The notes below the pieces were generated by a model, which ran no database searches, had not been told where the DNA came from, and saw only the letters and a list, made by a program, of their open reading frames with translations. From Nonomuraea pusilla (GTDB lineage Bacteria > Actinomycetota > Actinomycetes > Streptosporangiales > Streptosporangiaceae), in the NCBI RefSeq assembly GCF_900109355.1, contig NZ_FOBF01000007.1, positions 248,001 through 312,000 of the forward strand: DNA of 64,000 bases, read 5' to 3'. Positions 25,907-33,444 of this stretch are shown piece after piece. The position numbers and the translations under genes were made by a program. Every line of letters begins with the position of its first letter. Position 1 is the first letter of the stretch.

Positions 25907-26473
25907 TCAGTCGCCCTGGGCCTTGCGCAGCGCGTTCAGGTGGTCCTCGAGCTGGGGCTGCGCGGCCTTGGCGAGGGCGGTGGCCACCTGCGAGGAGCCG
26001 TCGGAGACCTCCTTCTTGGTGGCCTCGATGGCCTGCTCGTGGCCCTTGGTCATGCCCTTGAGCCACATGGTGTCGAAGTCCTTGCCGGAGGCGCCCTCCA
26101 GCTTCTTCATCAGCTCCTTCTGGTCCTTGTTCGGAGAGCTCGGCAGCTCGATGCCGAGCCGGGAGGCCGCCTGCGTGACCTGGGAGTCGAGCTTGGTGTG
26201 GTCGTCGACCAGCATCTTGCCGACCGACTTGATCTCCTTGGTGGTGCCCTTGGACTCGCCGAGGCGGCCCGCCTGGATCTCGGCCAGGTTCACCTGGTGG
26301 ATCTCCTTCATCCACGTCTTGTCCTGCTCGGAGGGCGGGGTGAGGCTGCCGGTCGGCGTCGCGGCGGCGCCTGCGGCGAGGTTGGCGGCGTCCTGGGGCG
26401 TGCCGCCGCAGCCCGCGAGTCCCGAGACGACGAAAGCCGCGCTTGCGGCCAAAATGGTCAGATGTGTACGCAT
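25907..26473 (-). CDS. DUF4142 lipoprotein
   Basis: 188 residues beginning with a lipoprotein signal (MRTHLTILAASAAFVVSGLAGC; lipobox LAGC, Cys22), so it is anchored outside the cell membrane. The mature part is a DUF4142 domain: a ferritin-like four-helix bundle (DKTWMKEIHQVNLAEIQAGRLGESKGTTKEIKSVGKMLVDDHTKLDSQV..., then DFDTMWLKGMTKGHEQAIEATKKEV). Function of the domain is not established. Start 26473 is set by the signal peptide; the frame extends upstream without meaning. A promoter is visible at 26492-26521. Confidence 0.92.
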   Translation of the reverse strand: MRTHLTILAASAAFVVSGLAGCGGTPQDAANLAAGAAATPTGSLTPPSEQDKTWMKEIHQVNLAEIQAGRLGESKGTTKEIKSVGKMLVDDHTKLDSQVTQAASRLGIELPSSPNKDQKELMKKLEGASGKDFDTMWLKGMTKGHEQAIEATKKEVSDGSSQVATALAKAAQPQLEDHLNALRKAQGD

Positions 26474-26491
26474 AAGTCTTCCTATGACAGG

Positions 26492-26521
26492 ACGATACAT
26501 CTCCGCTACAGAGCGTAACAA
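26492..26521 (-). promoter_or_regulatory. Sigma-70-like promoter of the DUF4142 gene
   Basis: On the minus strand TTGTTA (26516-26521) and TATCGT (26492-26497) are separated by 18 bp, and AGGAAG follows before the ATG at 26473. Confidence 0.55.
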
Positions 26522-26643
26522 TCGCTGGCGTGGAAGCCCGGGAGCCACGCGTGACCAGGCGCGGCGAGTCCCTTGTCACCATCGTGCCGCGCCGGGGGTC
26601 ATAGAGTTGACCGGCACGCCGAGAACGTCGAGGAGAAGTCCCC

Positions 26644-27099
26644 GTGACACCCCCGCCCCGATCCGCAGAACAGCGCAAGCAGGACACCCTGCAGCGGCTC
26701 CGCCACGACGTCGACGCCTGGGTGGCCACGGCGGGCGACGAGTCTCCGTACCTGGTGCCGCTGTCGTTCCTCTGGGACGGCGAGACACTGCTGCTCTCGA
26801 CGGCGACCGCCAGCCCCACCGCCCGCAACCTGCTCAAGACCGGCAGGACCCGCGTCTGCGTCGGCCTCACCCGGGACGTCGTGGTCGTCGAGGGCACCGT
26901 GGAGGCCGTGCCCGGCACCGAGATCGACCAGGCGACCGGCGACGCGTTCGCGGCGGCGTGCGGGTTCGACCCGAGGGCGTCGAAGGCGCCGTACCACTAC
27001 TTCCGGGTGCGGCCGGTGCTCATCCAGGCCTGGAGAGAGGCCAACGAGCTGGAGGGCCGGGACGTCATGCGCGACGGCCGCTGGATCGTCCCCGGCTGA
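26644..27099 (+). CDS. Pyridoxamine-phosphate-oxidase-fold (PPOX class) flavoprotein
   Basis: 151-residue split-barrel protein that binds FMN, F420 or haem. It starts with the disordered PPPRSAEQRKQDTLQRL segment, then VDAWVATAGDESPYLVPLSFLWDGETLLLSTATASPTARNLLKTGRTRVCVG, typical of PPOX-class F420- or FMN-dependent enzymes. The substrate is unknown. GTG 26644 has AGGAG 8 nt upstream. Single gene, convergent with the PCMT-like methyltransferase. Confidence 0.88.
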   Translation: MTPPPRSAEQRKQDTLQRLRHDVDAWVATAGDESPYLVPLSFLWDGETLLLSTATASPTARNLLKTGRTRVCVGLTRDVVVVEGTVEAVPGTEIDQATGDAFAAACGFDPRASKAPYHYFRVRPVLIQAWREANELEGRDVMRDGRWIVPG

Positions 27100-27125
27100 C
27101 GTGCCTCCTGAAGGGCCGGCACACC

Positions 27126-27151
27126 CGGCCCCGGCCGGCACGGCGGGGCCG
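27126..27151. terminator. Hairpin between convergent genes
   Basis: CGGCCCCG / CGGGGCCG with a 10-nt loop, between the stop codons of the PPOX gene (plus) and the methyltransferase gene (minus). Confidence 0.5.
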
Positions 27152-27185
27152 ACGCGGCACGGCCGGCCGGGCGTGGCCCCTTCGG

Positions 27186-28550
27186 TCAGGTGAAGCGCAG
27201 CAGCAGCCTCGTGTGACGCTTCTCCAGGACGACCCACCCGCCGTCCCTCCCGGCACCGCCGGACGCGCCGTGCGGAGCTCCCTCCGGATCCGCGTCGCCG
27301 CCCTCCCCGATCGGGCGGGCCTCGACGCGGAGGGCCGAGGCCGCCGGGCGGCCGGCGGCGTCCCAGGCCCGTACGTGGGCGGCCAGGTCGGCGGCGAGCC
27401 GCGCCCCACCGGGACCGAACCCGCGAGCGACCGACGACACCAGCCCCGGCGCGGACGCCCCCGACGGCGCTCCGCCCGCCCCGGTCCCGGAGGCCCCCTC
27501 CGCCTTCCTGGCGGATCCTTCCCCAGCGGCTCCTTCCCCGGTGGATGCTTCTGCGGCCGGTTCGGGGGCGAGGGCGAGGATGGCGACGGCTCCGGCGTCC
27601 GCGACGCCCACGGTGCCGCCGTAGCCGCTCCGGCCCTGGTGCCCCACCAGGCGGGCCAGGCGCTCGCGCCCGCTCAGCATGCACCAGCGCGGCTCGTGCA
27701 GCGCCAGCCAGAACGTGACGTCCGTGCCCAGCAGGGCGGGTGACAGCGGTCCGGCCAGCCCGATGTCCGCCTCCGACGCGACGCCGTCGAGCGCTCCCAG
27801 CGCGTCCCCGACCTCACGCGGTTCGGGGAGCGTCAGCATGAGCTCCTGCTCCTGCCGGAGCACCCGCGTCGGCTCCGGCCCCCCGGACGGCCCCCGCATT
27901 CGCATGAACCCGCACGGCTCGACGGACGTGCTCACCCACCGCCCGTCCGCGCGCTCCAGCGCCACCGACGCCTGCACGCCCCGCAGGTCGAGCGGCACGA
28001 CCAGCCGCCCGCCCGGCCCGAGCTGGGCGGCCCACGCGGGCGCGAGGTCCCAGGCGCCGGCGGTCACGATGATCCGGTCGTACGGCGCCCCTGCCGCGTG
28101 CCCCTCCACGCCGTCGGCGCACACCACCTCGACGTCCCCGTGCCCCGCCTCCGCCAGCCGCCGCCCGGCCCGCTCGGCGAGGTCGGCGTCGAGGTCGACG
28201 GTCACCACGTGCCCGCCCGGACCGGCCAGGTGGGCGAGCAGCGCCGCGTTGTAACCGGTGCCCGCCTCGATCTCCAGCACCCGGTGTCCCGGCCGCACGT
28301 CGAGCTGGTCGAGCATCACCGCCATGATCGCGGGCTGCGAGGACGAACTGATCGGCCGTCCCCCGGCGTCACGCTTGATCACGACGGGCTGGTCGAGGTA
28401 GGCGGCCTGCGGCTCGATCTCCGGCAGGAAGAGGTGCCTCGGCACCGCCCGCATCGCCGCCGCCACCCGGTCCCCCAGGGGCCGCCGGGCCGTCAGGGCG
28501 GCCACCATCTCGTCCCGCGCCTGGGTGTGGTCGTTCGGGGATTCGTCCAT
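27186..28550 (-). CDS. PCMT-like O-methyltransferase
   Basis: 454 residues with an N-terminal SAM-dependent protein-L-isoaspartate O-methyltransferase-like domain (PISSSSQPAIMAVMLDQLDVRPGHRVLEIEAGTGYNAALLAHLAG is motif I; YDRIIVTAGAWDLAPAWAAQLGPGGRLVVPL is motif II/III). The C-terminal half resembles methyltransferases of the FxLD class (VEPCGFMRMRG) and has an Ala/Gly/Glu-rich linker near residues 340-400. No lanthipeptide dehydratase or precursor is nearby, so the true substrate is unknown. ATG 28550 was chosen; upstream codons to 28631 are not protein-like. It is divergent from the IscA-like gene. Confidence 0.85.
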   Translation of the reverse strand: MDESPNDHTQARDEMVAALTARRPLGDRVAAAMRAVPRHLFLPEIEPQAAYLDQPVVIKRDAGGRPISSSSQPAIMAVMLDQLDVRPGHRVLEIEAGTGYNAALLAHLAGPGGHVVTVDLDADLAERAGRRLAEAGHGDVEVVCADGVEGHAAGAPYDRIIVTAGAWDLAPAWAAQLGPGGRLVVPLDLRGVQASVALERADGRWVSTSVEPCGFMRMRGPSGGPEPTRVLRQEQELMLTLPEPREVGDALGALDGVASEADIGLAGPLSPALLGTDVTFWLALHEPRWCMLSGRERLARLVGHQGRSGYGGTVGVADAGAVAILALAPEPAAEASTGEGAAGEGSARKAEGASGTGAGGAPSGASAPGLVSSVARGFGPGGARLAADLAAHVRAWDAAGRPAASALRVEARPIGEGGDADPEGAPHGASGGAGRDGGWVVLEKRHTRLLLRFT

Positions 28551-28663
28551 GGGCGCATTGTTCAGGACCCAACGGCGGCAAAGAAAGCAGCGAACAGGGT
28601 TGAGCCGGACACCTGGGGGAATGGCAGGCAACTCCTGAAGGTCGACCGTGAGGAGGAGCCATC

Positions 28664-28951
28664 GTGCTCACCCTGACAGCGAACGCAGCCCAGGCCATCC
28701 GCGATCTGACCGCGTCCGCGCCGGAGCCGGAGCGTAGTGGCATCCGCATCTCGTCCGAGGGCGACACCGCGAACGCGCTCACCCTGTCGCTCGCCACCGC
28801 CCCGGAGCCGACGGACGAGGTGGTCGAGAACGAGGGCGCCCGGGTCTACCTGGACCCGGTCGCGGCCAGCGTCCTCGACGACAAGTCACTCGACGCCGGG
28901 TCCGACGACCAGGGCGGCGTCTCCTTCCTGGTCACCGACCAGGGCCTCTGA
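28664..28951 (+). CDS. IscA/HesB-like protein without cysteines
   Basis: 95-residue protein with the start of the A-type Fe-S carrier fold (MLTLTANAAQAIRDLTASAPEPERSGIRISSE) and the later ARVYLDPVAASVLDDKSLD segment. Actinobacterial databases usually call it HesB. True A-type carriers bind a cluster through three cysteines (one internal, plus CxC near the end); this protein has no cysteine at all, so cluster binding in the usual way is excluded. GTG 28664 follows GAGGAGG. Divergent from the methyltransferase, and followed by the GACGTC array. Confidence 0.85.
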   Translation: MLTLTANAAQAIRDLTASAPEPERSGIRISSEGDTANALTLSLATAPEPTDEVVENEGARVYLDPVAASVLDDKSLDAGSDDQGGVSFLVTDQGL

Positions 28952-28971
28952 CCTCGGCACGACATCCGCGT

Positions 28972-29186
28972 GACGTCCGCGTGGACGTCTTCGAGGACGT
29001 CCACGGGACGTCGCGGGGTGTCCGCGGGACGTCCCAGGACGTGCGCGAGACGTCCCAGGACCTCCGCGAGACGTCGCGGAACCTCCTGGGACGTCGTGGG
29101 ACGTCTTCTCGGGACGTCGTGGGACGTCTTCTCGGGACGTCGTGGGACGTCTTTTTGGGACGTCGTGGGACGTCTTTTGGGACGTC
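28972..29186. repeat. Array of 16 GACGTC palindromes
   Basis: GACGTC occurs 16 times in 215 bp, at 28972, 28984, 28996, 29007, 29028, 29049, 29070, 29090, 29100, 29113, 29123, 29136, 29146, 29159, 29169 and 29181. Spacing is 21 bp in the middle (29007-29070), then a 23-bp unit holding two hexamers 10 bp apart (29090-29186). The right half is a tandem repeat of GGGACGTCGTGGGACGTCTT-like units. The steps of about 10-12 and 21 bp keep the palindromes near one face of the helix. Confidence 0.95.
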
Positions 29187-29193
29187 GTGGCAA

Positions 29194-29220
29194 CGCCGCC
29201 CGGCCGGGTGCCGGGCGGCG
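29194..29220. terminator. Hairpin terminator after the array
   Basis: CGCCGCCCGG / CCGGGCGGCG, a perfect 10-bp stem with a CCGGGTG loop, between the array and the 3' end of the esterase gene. It can serve the esterase transcript (minus) or the IscA-like transcript (plus). Confidence 0.7.
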
Positions 29221-29286
29221 TCTCCATGCCCGGCGGGTCTCCGCGCCGGGGGCGCGGCGGAGCCGGCGGGAGGTCCCGGCGCGGCG

Positions 29287-30282
29287 TCAGGCCCCGGCGA
29301 GGAGCTTGTGCAGGTAGCGCAGCTGCTCCTCGGTCTGGAAGCCGCCGCCGCCCTCGTGCCGGTTCCACGGCCAGACGGTGATCTCCTTCGGGCCCTGCCA
29401 GTGGTTGTAGGCGGCGAACACCGTCGACGGCGGGCAGACGTCGTCCATCAGCGCCACCGAGTACAGGGCGGGCACCCGGCCCCTCGCGGCGAAGTTGAGT
29501 CCGTCGAAGTAGGACAGCGTGCGGAACACGTCGTCGGCCCGGTCGCGCTGGGTGGCGAGGAAGCGGACCAGCTCCTGGTACGGGTCGGCCGCGGTGATCT
29601 CGACGGCCCGCCGGAAGTGCGTCAGGAACGGCACGTCGATGAGGGCCGCCTTGACGTCCGGGCGCAGCGCCGCGACGGCCTGGGCGATGCCGCCGCCCTG
29701 GCTGCCGCCCTCGACCACGATCCTGGCGGCGTCGACCGCCGGGTGGCCGGCGGCGACGTCCACGGCGCGTACGGCGTCGGTGAAGACCCGGCGGTAGTAG
29801 TAGTCGTCCGGGTCGAGGACGCCGCGGGTCATCATGCCGGGGGCCTGCGGGCTGGCGCTGCCGTGCGGGTCGGGGGTGGAGCCGGGCGAGCCGACGTTCG
29901 CGCCGCCGTGGCCGCGCGTCTCCATCACGAGCACCGCGTACCCGGAGGCGGGCCAGACCAGGTGGTCCTTGGGGAACCCGCGCCCGCCGCTGTAGCCGAT
30001 GTAGTGCACCACGCACGGCACCGGCTCCTCGACGCCGCGCGGCGCGAGGAACCAGCCGTTGATCCGGTGTCCGCCCCATCCGGCGAACGACACGTCGAAG
30101 ACGTCCACGGTCGTGAACGGGAGATCGTACGGCTTGAACTCGGGCGCCAGGTCGAACGCGGCGGCCTCGGTCAGGGTGCGCTGCCAGAAGTCGTCGAAGT
30201 CGGCGGGCTCGTCGCGGTCGGGGAGGTAGCTGCGGAGCTGCTCAATCGGCAGGTCGAACAGGGGCACGTGGTCTCCAGCCAT
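29287..30282 (-). CDS. Acetylxylan esterase / cephalosporin C deacetylase family (CE7)
   Basis: 331-residue alpha/beta hydrolase that removes acetyl groups from acetylated xylo-oligosaccharides and cephalosporin C. Family features: RGHGG (METRGHGGANVGSPG), the nucleophile elbow GGSQGGG (VVEGGSQGGGIAQAVAAL), the acid Asp in SVALMDDVCPPSTVFAAYN and the catalytic His in WNRHEGGGGF. No signal peptide, as expected for intracellular CE7 enzymes. It stands alone, divergent from the 91-aa protein. Confidence 0.93.
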   Translation of the reverse strand: MAGDHVPLFDLPIEQLRSYLPDRDEPADFDDFWQRTLTEAAAFDLAPEFKPYDLPFTTVDVFDVSFAGWGGHRINGWFLAPRGVEEPVPCVVHYIGYSGGRGFPKDHLVWPASGYAVLVMETRGHGGANVGSPGSTPDPHGSASPQAPGMMTRGVLDPDDYYYRRVFTDAVRAVDVAAGHPAVDAARIVVEGGSQGGGIAQAVAALRPDVKAALIDVPFLTHFRRAVEITAADPYQELVRFLATQRDRADDVFRTLSYFDGLNFAARGRVPALYSVALMDDVCPPSTVFAAYNHWQGPKEITVWPWNRHEGGGGFQTEEQLRYLHKLLAGA

Positions 30283-30403
30283 GTCTGGGGTAACGGGGAC
30301 ATTTCATCGCACGCCCGGCTGGGCACGCCATACCGGCCCCCGTTTCAGCGCCCCAGAGATCCGACCTCTGCTTGACCCGCGGGTGCCGGGTAGGAGCGGC
30401 GGG

Positions 30404-30679
30404 ATGAACGACCACGTGATCAGCGTCCCCCACTCCCATCTGTATCCCGGCCTGGTCCTGGACGCGCCCGACGGGGTCGACGACTTCGTCGTGCTGTTCT
30501 CCGACGACTCGGAGTCCAGGGCGCGGTTGCTGGGGGACGAGTCGGGGCGGCCGGTGCTGCGGGTGGGCGGCTACATGACGACCGCCGGCACGGTGGTGGA
30601 CGAGAAGGTGTGGACGGTGCGCGAGACCCTGCGCGGCGGCGGTCGCCTGCGCCTCCGCCTCGGCCGCCCCCTCCCCTGA
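30404..30679 (+). CDS. Hypothetical protein (91 aa)
   Basis: Not recognised. Short, acidic N-terminal half (YPGLVLDAPDGVDDFVVLFSDDSESRARLL) and a basic C terminus rich in Arg and Leu. ATG 30404 has AGGAG 7 nt upstream; a longer frame to 30281 overlaps the esterase start. A 14-bp perfect hairpin follows 40 nt after the stop. Confidence 0.6.
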   Translation: MNDHVISVPHSHLYPGLVLDAPDGVDDFVVLFSDDSESRARLLGDESGRPVLRVGGYMTTAGTVVDEKVWTVRETLRGGGRLRLRLGRPLP

Positions 30680-30719
30680 GGGCCTCGGGGGCGGCCCGGG
30701 AGGGACTGGTCCCGCGCGA

Positions 30720-30758
30720 GGGACACGGGCCGGACCGCGCCTGACCGGCCCGTGTCCC
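30720..30758. terminator. 14-bp perfect hairpin terminator
   Basis: GGGACACGGGCCGG and its complement flank an 11-nt loop, with further pairing outside (TCCCGCG at 30710-30716 with CGCGGGA at 30762-30768). It ends the 91-aa gene's transcript. Confidence 0.75.
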
Positions 30759-30956
30759 CCACGCGGGACGGCCGCGAAGGAACCGCCGCTCGTCGCGGCC
30801 CTCCCTGCGCGCCTCCCTCTCGGGACACTCTCGTCACGACTTGACCACATTTCCTCACCTGCAGTCAAATCGCATCTCGCCGCGGTCGCGGTGCCCGGTC
30901 CTGGCCGGCGGGCAAACGGTTGGAGCGGGGCGGGGCTCCGTGGTTACGGTGGCGCG

Positions 30957-31514
30957 GTGCACGAGATCTACTTGCGGACCGAGCGGCTGGTGCTGCGCCG
31001 CATCGCCGAGTCCGACGCCGACGACCTGTACGCCCTGCACAACGACCCCGAGGTCATGCGCTACCTCAACGGCGGCAGGCCGACCTCGCGTGAGGTGATC
31101 GTCACCGAGACGCTGCCCGCTTTCGCCGCCTCGGGGTTCTTCGCTGCGATCGAGAAGCGGGGCGGGGAGTTCCTCGGCTGGTTCCATCTGCGTCCCGCGC
31201 GGGGCGGACCGGCCGACGAGCCGGAGCTCGGCTACCGGCTGCGCCGGTCCGCCTGGGGCAGCGGGTACGCCACCGAGGGATCACGGGCGCTGATCGACAA
31301 GGCGTTCCGCGACCTGGACGCGCGGAGGGTCTTCGCCCGGACGATGGCGGTGAACACGCGTTCCAGGCGGGTCATGGAGAAGTGCGGGCTGCGTCACGTC
31401 CGGACGTTCTGGGAGGACTGGCCGGATCCGATCGACGGCTCGGAGCACGGCGAGGTGGAGTACGAGCTGCGGCGCGCGGACTGGGAGCGTCCCCAACCTG
31501 GTGTACTGGTCTGA
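30957..31514 (+). CDS. GNAT acetyltransferase (RimJ/RimL type)
   Basis: 185-residue N-acetyltransferase. It begins VHEIYLRTERLVLRRIAESDADDLYALHNDPEVMRYLNGG, the normal start of the RimJ/RimL subgroup, and carries the acetyl-CoA loop LRRSAWGSGYATEGSRALIDKAF and NTRSRRVMEKCGL. Substrate unknown. GTG 30957 lies 6 nt after TACGGT, so it is probably leaderless; the longer frame from 30891 has no support. Its TGA stop lies inside the GntR-type operator of the SDR gene that follows. Confidence 0.9.
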   Translation: MHEIYLRTERLVLRRIAESDADDLYALHNDPEVMRYLNGGRPTSREVIVTETLPAFAASGFFAAIEKRGGEFLGWFHLRPARGGPADEPELGYRLRRSAWGSGYATEGSRALIDKAFRDLDARRVFARTMAVNTRSRRVMEKCGLRHVRTFWEDWPDPIDGSEHGEVEYELRRADWERPQPGVLV

Positions 31515-31519
31515 CCAGT
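31505..31519. promoter_or_regulatory. GntR/FadR-type operator before the SDR gene
   Basis: ACTGGTCTGACCAGT: two perfect 7-bp arms around one base. The identical arms recur at 46580-46594 beside the GntR-type regulator gene. This copy ends 3 nt before a TAGGGT -10 box (31523-31528) and so would block the SDR promoter when bound. Confidence 0.75.
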
Positions 31520-31535
31520 CGCTAGGGTTCGTTCC

Positions 31536-32300
31536 ATGACGGGATATGACGCGCTGTTTCGCCTGGACGGGCGCCGGGCCGTGGTGATCGGAGCCGGGAG
31601 CGGCATCGGCAGGGAGGCGGCCCGCGCGCTGGCCGCCCACGGCGCCGAGGTGGTGTGCGCCGACCGCGACCTCGCGGCGGCCGAGGAGACCGCCGCGGGG
31701 TTCGGCGGGCGGGCCAGGCCGCTCGACGTGCTGGACGCCGAGGCGGTGCGCGCCGCCGCCGAGGAGGAGCCCGCCGACGTGCTGGTGTTCACCGCGGCGA
31801 CGAACGTGCGCAAGCGGCTGCTCGACTACAGCGGCGAGGAGTTCGACCGGGTGGTGGGGCTGAACCTGCGGGCGTCGTTCGACGTGGTGCGGGCGTTCGG
31901 GGCGGGCATGGTGGAGCGCGGGCGCGGCTCGATCATCGGCTTCGCGTCCATCCGCGCGTCCGTGACCGAGCCGGGGCAGGGCGTCTACTCGGCGACGAAG
32001 GCAGGGCTGGTGCAGCTGCTGCGTACGGCGGCGGCCGAGTTCGGCCCGCACGGGGTGCGCGTCAACGCGATCGCCCCCGGCGTCGTCGAGACGCCGCTGA
32101 CGCGGCAGATCAAGGAGAACCCGGCCTGGTACGACGCGTACGCGAGCAAGAGCGCGCTCGGCCGGTGGGCGCGGGCGGAGGAGCTGGCCGGGGCGGTGGT
32201 GTACCTGGCCGGCGACGCCGCGAGCTTCGTCACCGGTTCCGTGCTGTACGTGGACGGAGGCTGGACGGCCGTGGACGGCCGCTTCGACCCGCCCAACTGA
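31536..32300 (+). CDS. Short-chain dehydrogenase/reductase
   Basis: Classical SDR of 254 residues. GAGSGIG (residues 19-25) binds NAD(P); the acidic residue in CADRD suggests NAD; catalytic residues are Ser in GFASIRAS and YSATK. The C-terminal LYVDGGWTAVDGRF is standard. Relatives include gluconate 5-dehydrogenase and KduD-like sugar-acid dehydrogenases, but the substrate is not fixed by sequence. The ATG lies 7 nt after the -10 box TAGGGT (leaderless), and the operator shared with the GntR regulator of the 34.7-46.6 kb operon suggests a role in the same pathway. Confidence 0.9.
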   Translation: MTGYDALFRLDGRRAVVIGAGSGIGREAARALAAHGAEVVCADRDLAAAEETAAGFGGRARPLDVLDAEAVRAAAEEEPADVLVFTAATNVRKRLLDYSGEEFDRVVGLNLRASFDVVRAFGAGMVERGRGSIIGFASIRASVTEPGQGVYSATKAGLVQLLRTAAAEFGPHGVRVNAIAPGVVETPLTRQIKENPAWYDAYASKSALGRWARAEELAGAVVYLAGDAASFVTGSVLYVDGGWTAVDGRFDPPN

Positions 32301-32365
32301 AGCCGCGCCGAAGCCGGACCGAAGCCGTACCAGAACCAAGCCGAAGCCGGGCCGAAGCCAAGCTC
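32299..32365. repeat. Degenerate 11-12-bp tandem repeat
   Basis: About six copies of GAAGCCGGACC-like units directly after the SDR stop codon (which overlaps the first). Non-coding. Confidence 0.7.
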
Positions 32366-32410
32366 ACGCCCGGCTCCCGGCCGCCTCACCGCCGCCGCAA
32401 CCTCGGCGAC

Positions 32411-32608
32411 GTGCTCGACAGGCCGGGCCGCCGGTTCGACCGCGCCTGGCTGCGGCTGCAGGCCGAGGCGCACGAGCAGGCGCTGTGGCTCGGCCGCCGC
32501 GAGGTGCGCGCCGGCCACTCCCGGTGGGTGAAGGACCTGGCGCGCGACGCCGCGCCGGTGGTCCGCCACCACCTCCACCTGGTCCGCGCCGAGCTGGACG
32601 ACCGGTAG
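32411..32608 (+). pseudogene. Fragment of a DUF4142-like gene
   Basis: A 65-codon frame from GTG 32411 reads RFDRAWLRLQAEAHEQAL... VKDLARDAAPVVRHHL, which matches the C-terminal helices of DUF4142 proteins (compare the full copy at 25907-26473). The signal peptide and first helices are missing and the upstream DNA is a simple repeat, so this looks like a remnant, although a short independent gene cannot be ruled out. Confidence 0.5.
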
Positions 32609-32723
32609 GCGCGACCGGCACGCCGCCCCGGGCGGCGTGCCCCCACCCGCCTCCCGGCGTCGGCCCTCCCGCCGTCGGCCCGCGGCGCGGCCACCCGCCT
32701 GCGGGAGCAGCCCTGGCGTCCGT

Positions 32724-33362
32724 TCAGACCTCCCCGCCCGCCGCGGGTGGACCGTCAGGTCCGCCCCGTCTCGCGCCGGCGGCCTCCTGAGGGGCGATCC
32801 CCCGGAGGAACTCGGTGAAGGCCGCCCGCAGATCGTCCACCGACGGCGCGGCCCCGGCGCCCACGACCGCGTCGAAGCGGATGCCCTCGATGAACGCGAC
32901 GGCCTGGCGGGCGTGCCGTACGGGGTCGGGAGAGCCGGCGGCGGCGAGCAGGGTGACGGCGGGTTCGCGAAAGCCGCGACTGGCCAGGTCGTAGATCTCG
33001 CGCAGTTCCGGCCTGCGGGTGGCCTCCAGGGCCAGCTCGAAGCGGGCGATCGTGACGTGCCGGTCGCGGCTGAGCGCGCGGTGCGTCACCCGGGCCAGGG
33101 TCTCCACCAGATCGTCGGCCGGTACGGGCGGCGCGGCGCCCGCTTTCCCCAGGAGCTCGGTGAAGACGGCCCGCTCCAGCTCGGTGAGGCGGGCCAGGGC
33201 GAGTCCGAGCAGCGCGGCGCGGGTGCGGGCGCGGTTGGACGTCGATCCCGGGGGCAGCCGGGCCGCCTCGTCCACGGCCCGGTGGGTGAGGCCGCGCATC
33301 CCCCGCTCCGCCAGGGTCGCGATGGCCGCGTCCGCGATGACCGTCACCCGCTGCTTCGACAT
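32724..33362 (-). CDS. TetR-family transcriptional regulator
   Basis: 212 residues: N-terminal HTH (VIADAAIATLAERGMRGLTHRAVDEAARLPPGSTSNRARTRAALL) and an all-helical ligand-binding domain. It is divergent from the flavin monooxygenase gene; three palindromes around CTACA/TGTAG lie in the 82-bp intergenic region, and the one nearest overlaps the regulator's own -10 box (TAGTAT on the minus strand, 7 nt before the ATG). It most likely represses both genes and is released by the monooxygenase substrate. Confidence 0.92.
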   Translation of the reverse strand: MSKQRVTVIADAAIATLAERGMRGLTHRAVDEAARLPPGSTSNRARTRAALLGLALARLTELERAVFTELLGKAGAAPPVPADDLVETLARVTHRALSRDRHVTIARFELALEATRRPELREIYDLASRGFREPAVTLLAAAGSPDPVRHARQAVAFIEGIRFDAVVGAGAAPSVDDLRAAFTEFLRGIAPQEAAGARRGGPDGPPAAGGEV

Positions 33363-33371
33363 GCCGCGGAT

Positions 33372-33430
33372 ACTACAGGGGTAGTGACCCGCTCTACAGC
33401 TGTAGTACGCTGATGACTACAGATGTAGTC
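33372..33430. promoter_or_regulatory. Three TetR operator palindromes
   Basis: ACTACAGGGGTAGT (33372-33385), CTACAGCTGTAG (33394-33405) and GACTACAGATGTAGTC (33415-33430) share CTACA/TGTAG arms and are about 21 bp apart centre to centre, between the divergent TetR and monooxygenase genes. Confidence 0.75.
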
Positions 33431-33444
33431 AGACGGAGGGCATC

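Larger units (their letters stand above)
28952..29286. other. 335-bp gap between convergent genes, filled by a palindrome array
   Basis: Between the IscA-like gene (plus) and the CE7 esterase (minus). It holds the GACGTC array and, next to it, a strong hairpin at 29194-29220. Open frames across it on both strands are by-products of the repeat. Confidence 0.7.

Noticed and set aside
28972..29186. CRISPR array
   Set aside because: Repeats are 6-bp palindromes in 21-23-bp units without unique spacers, and there are no cas genes.
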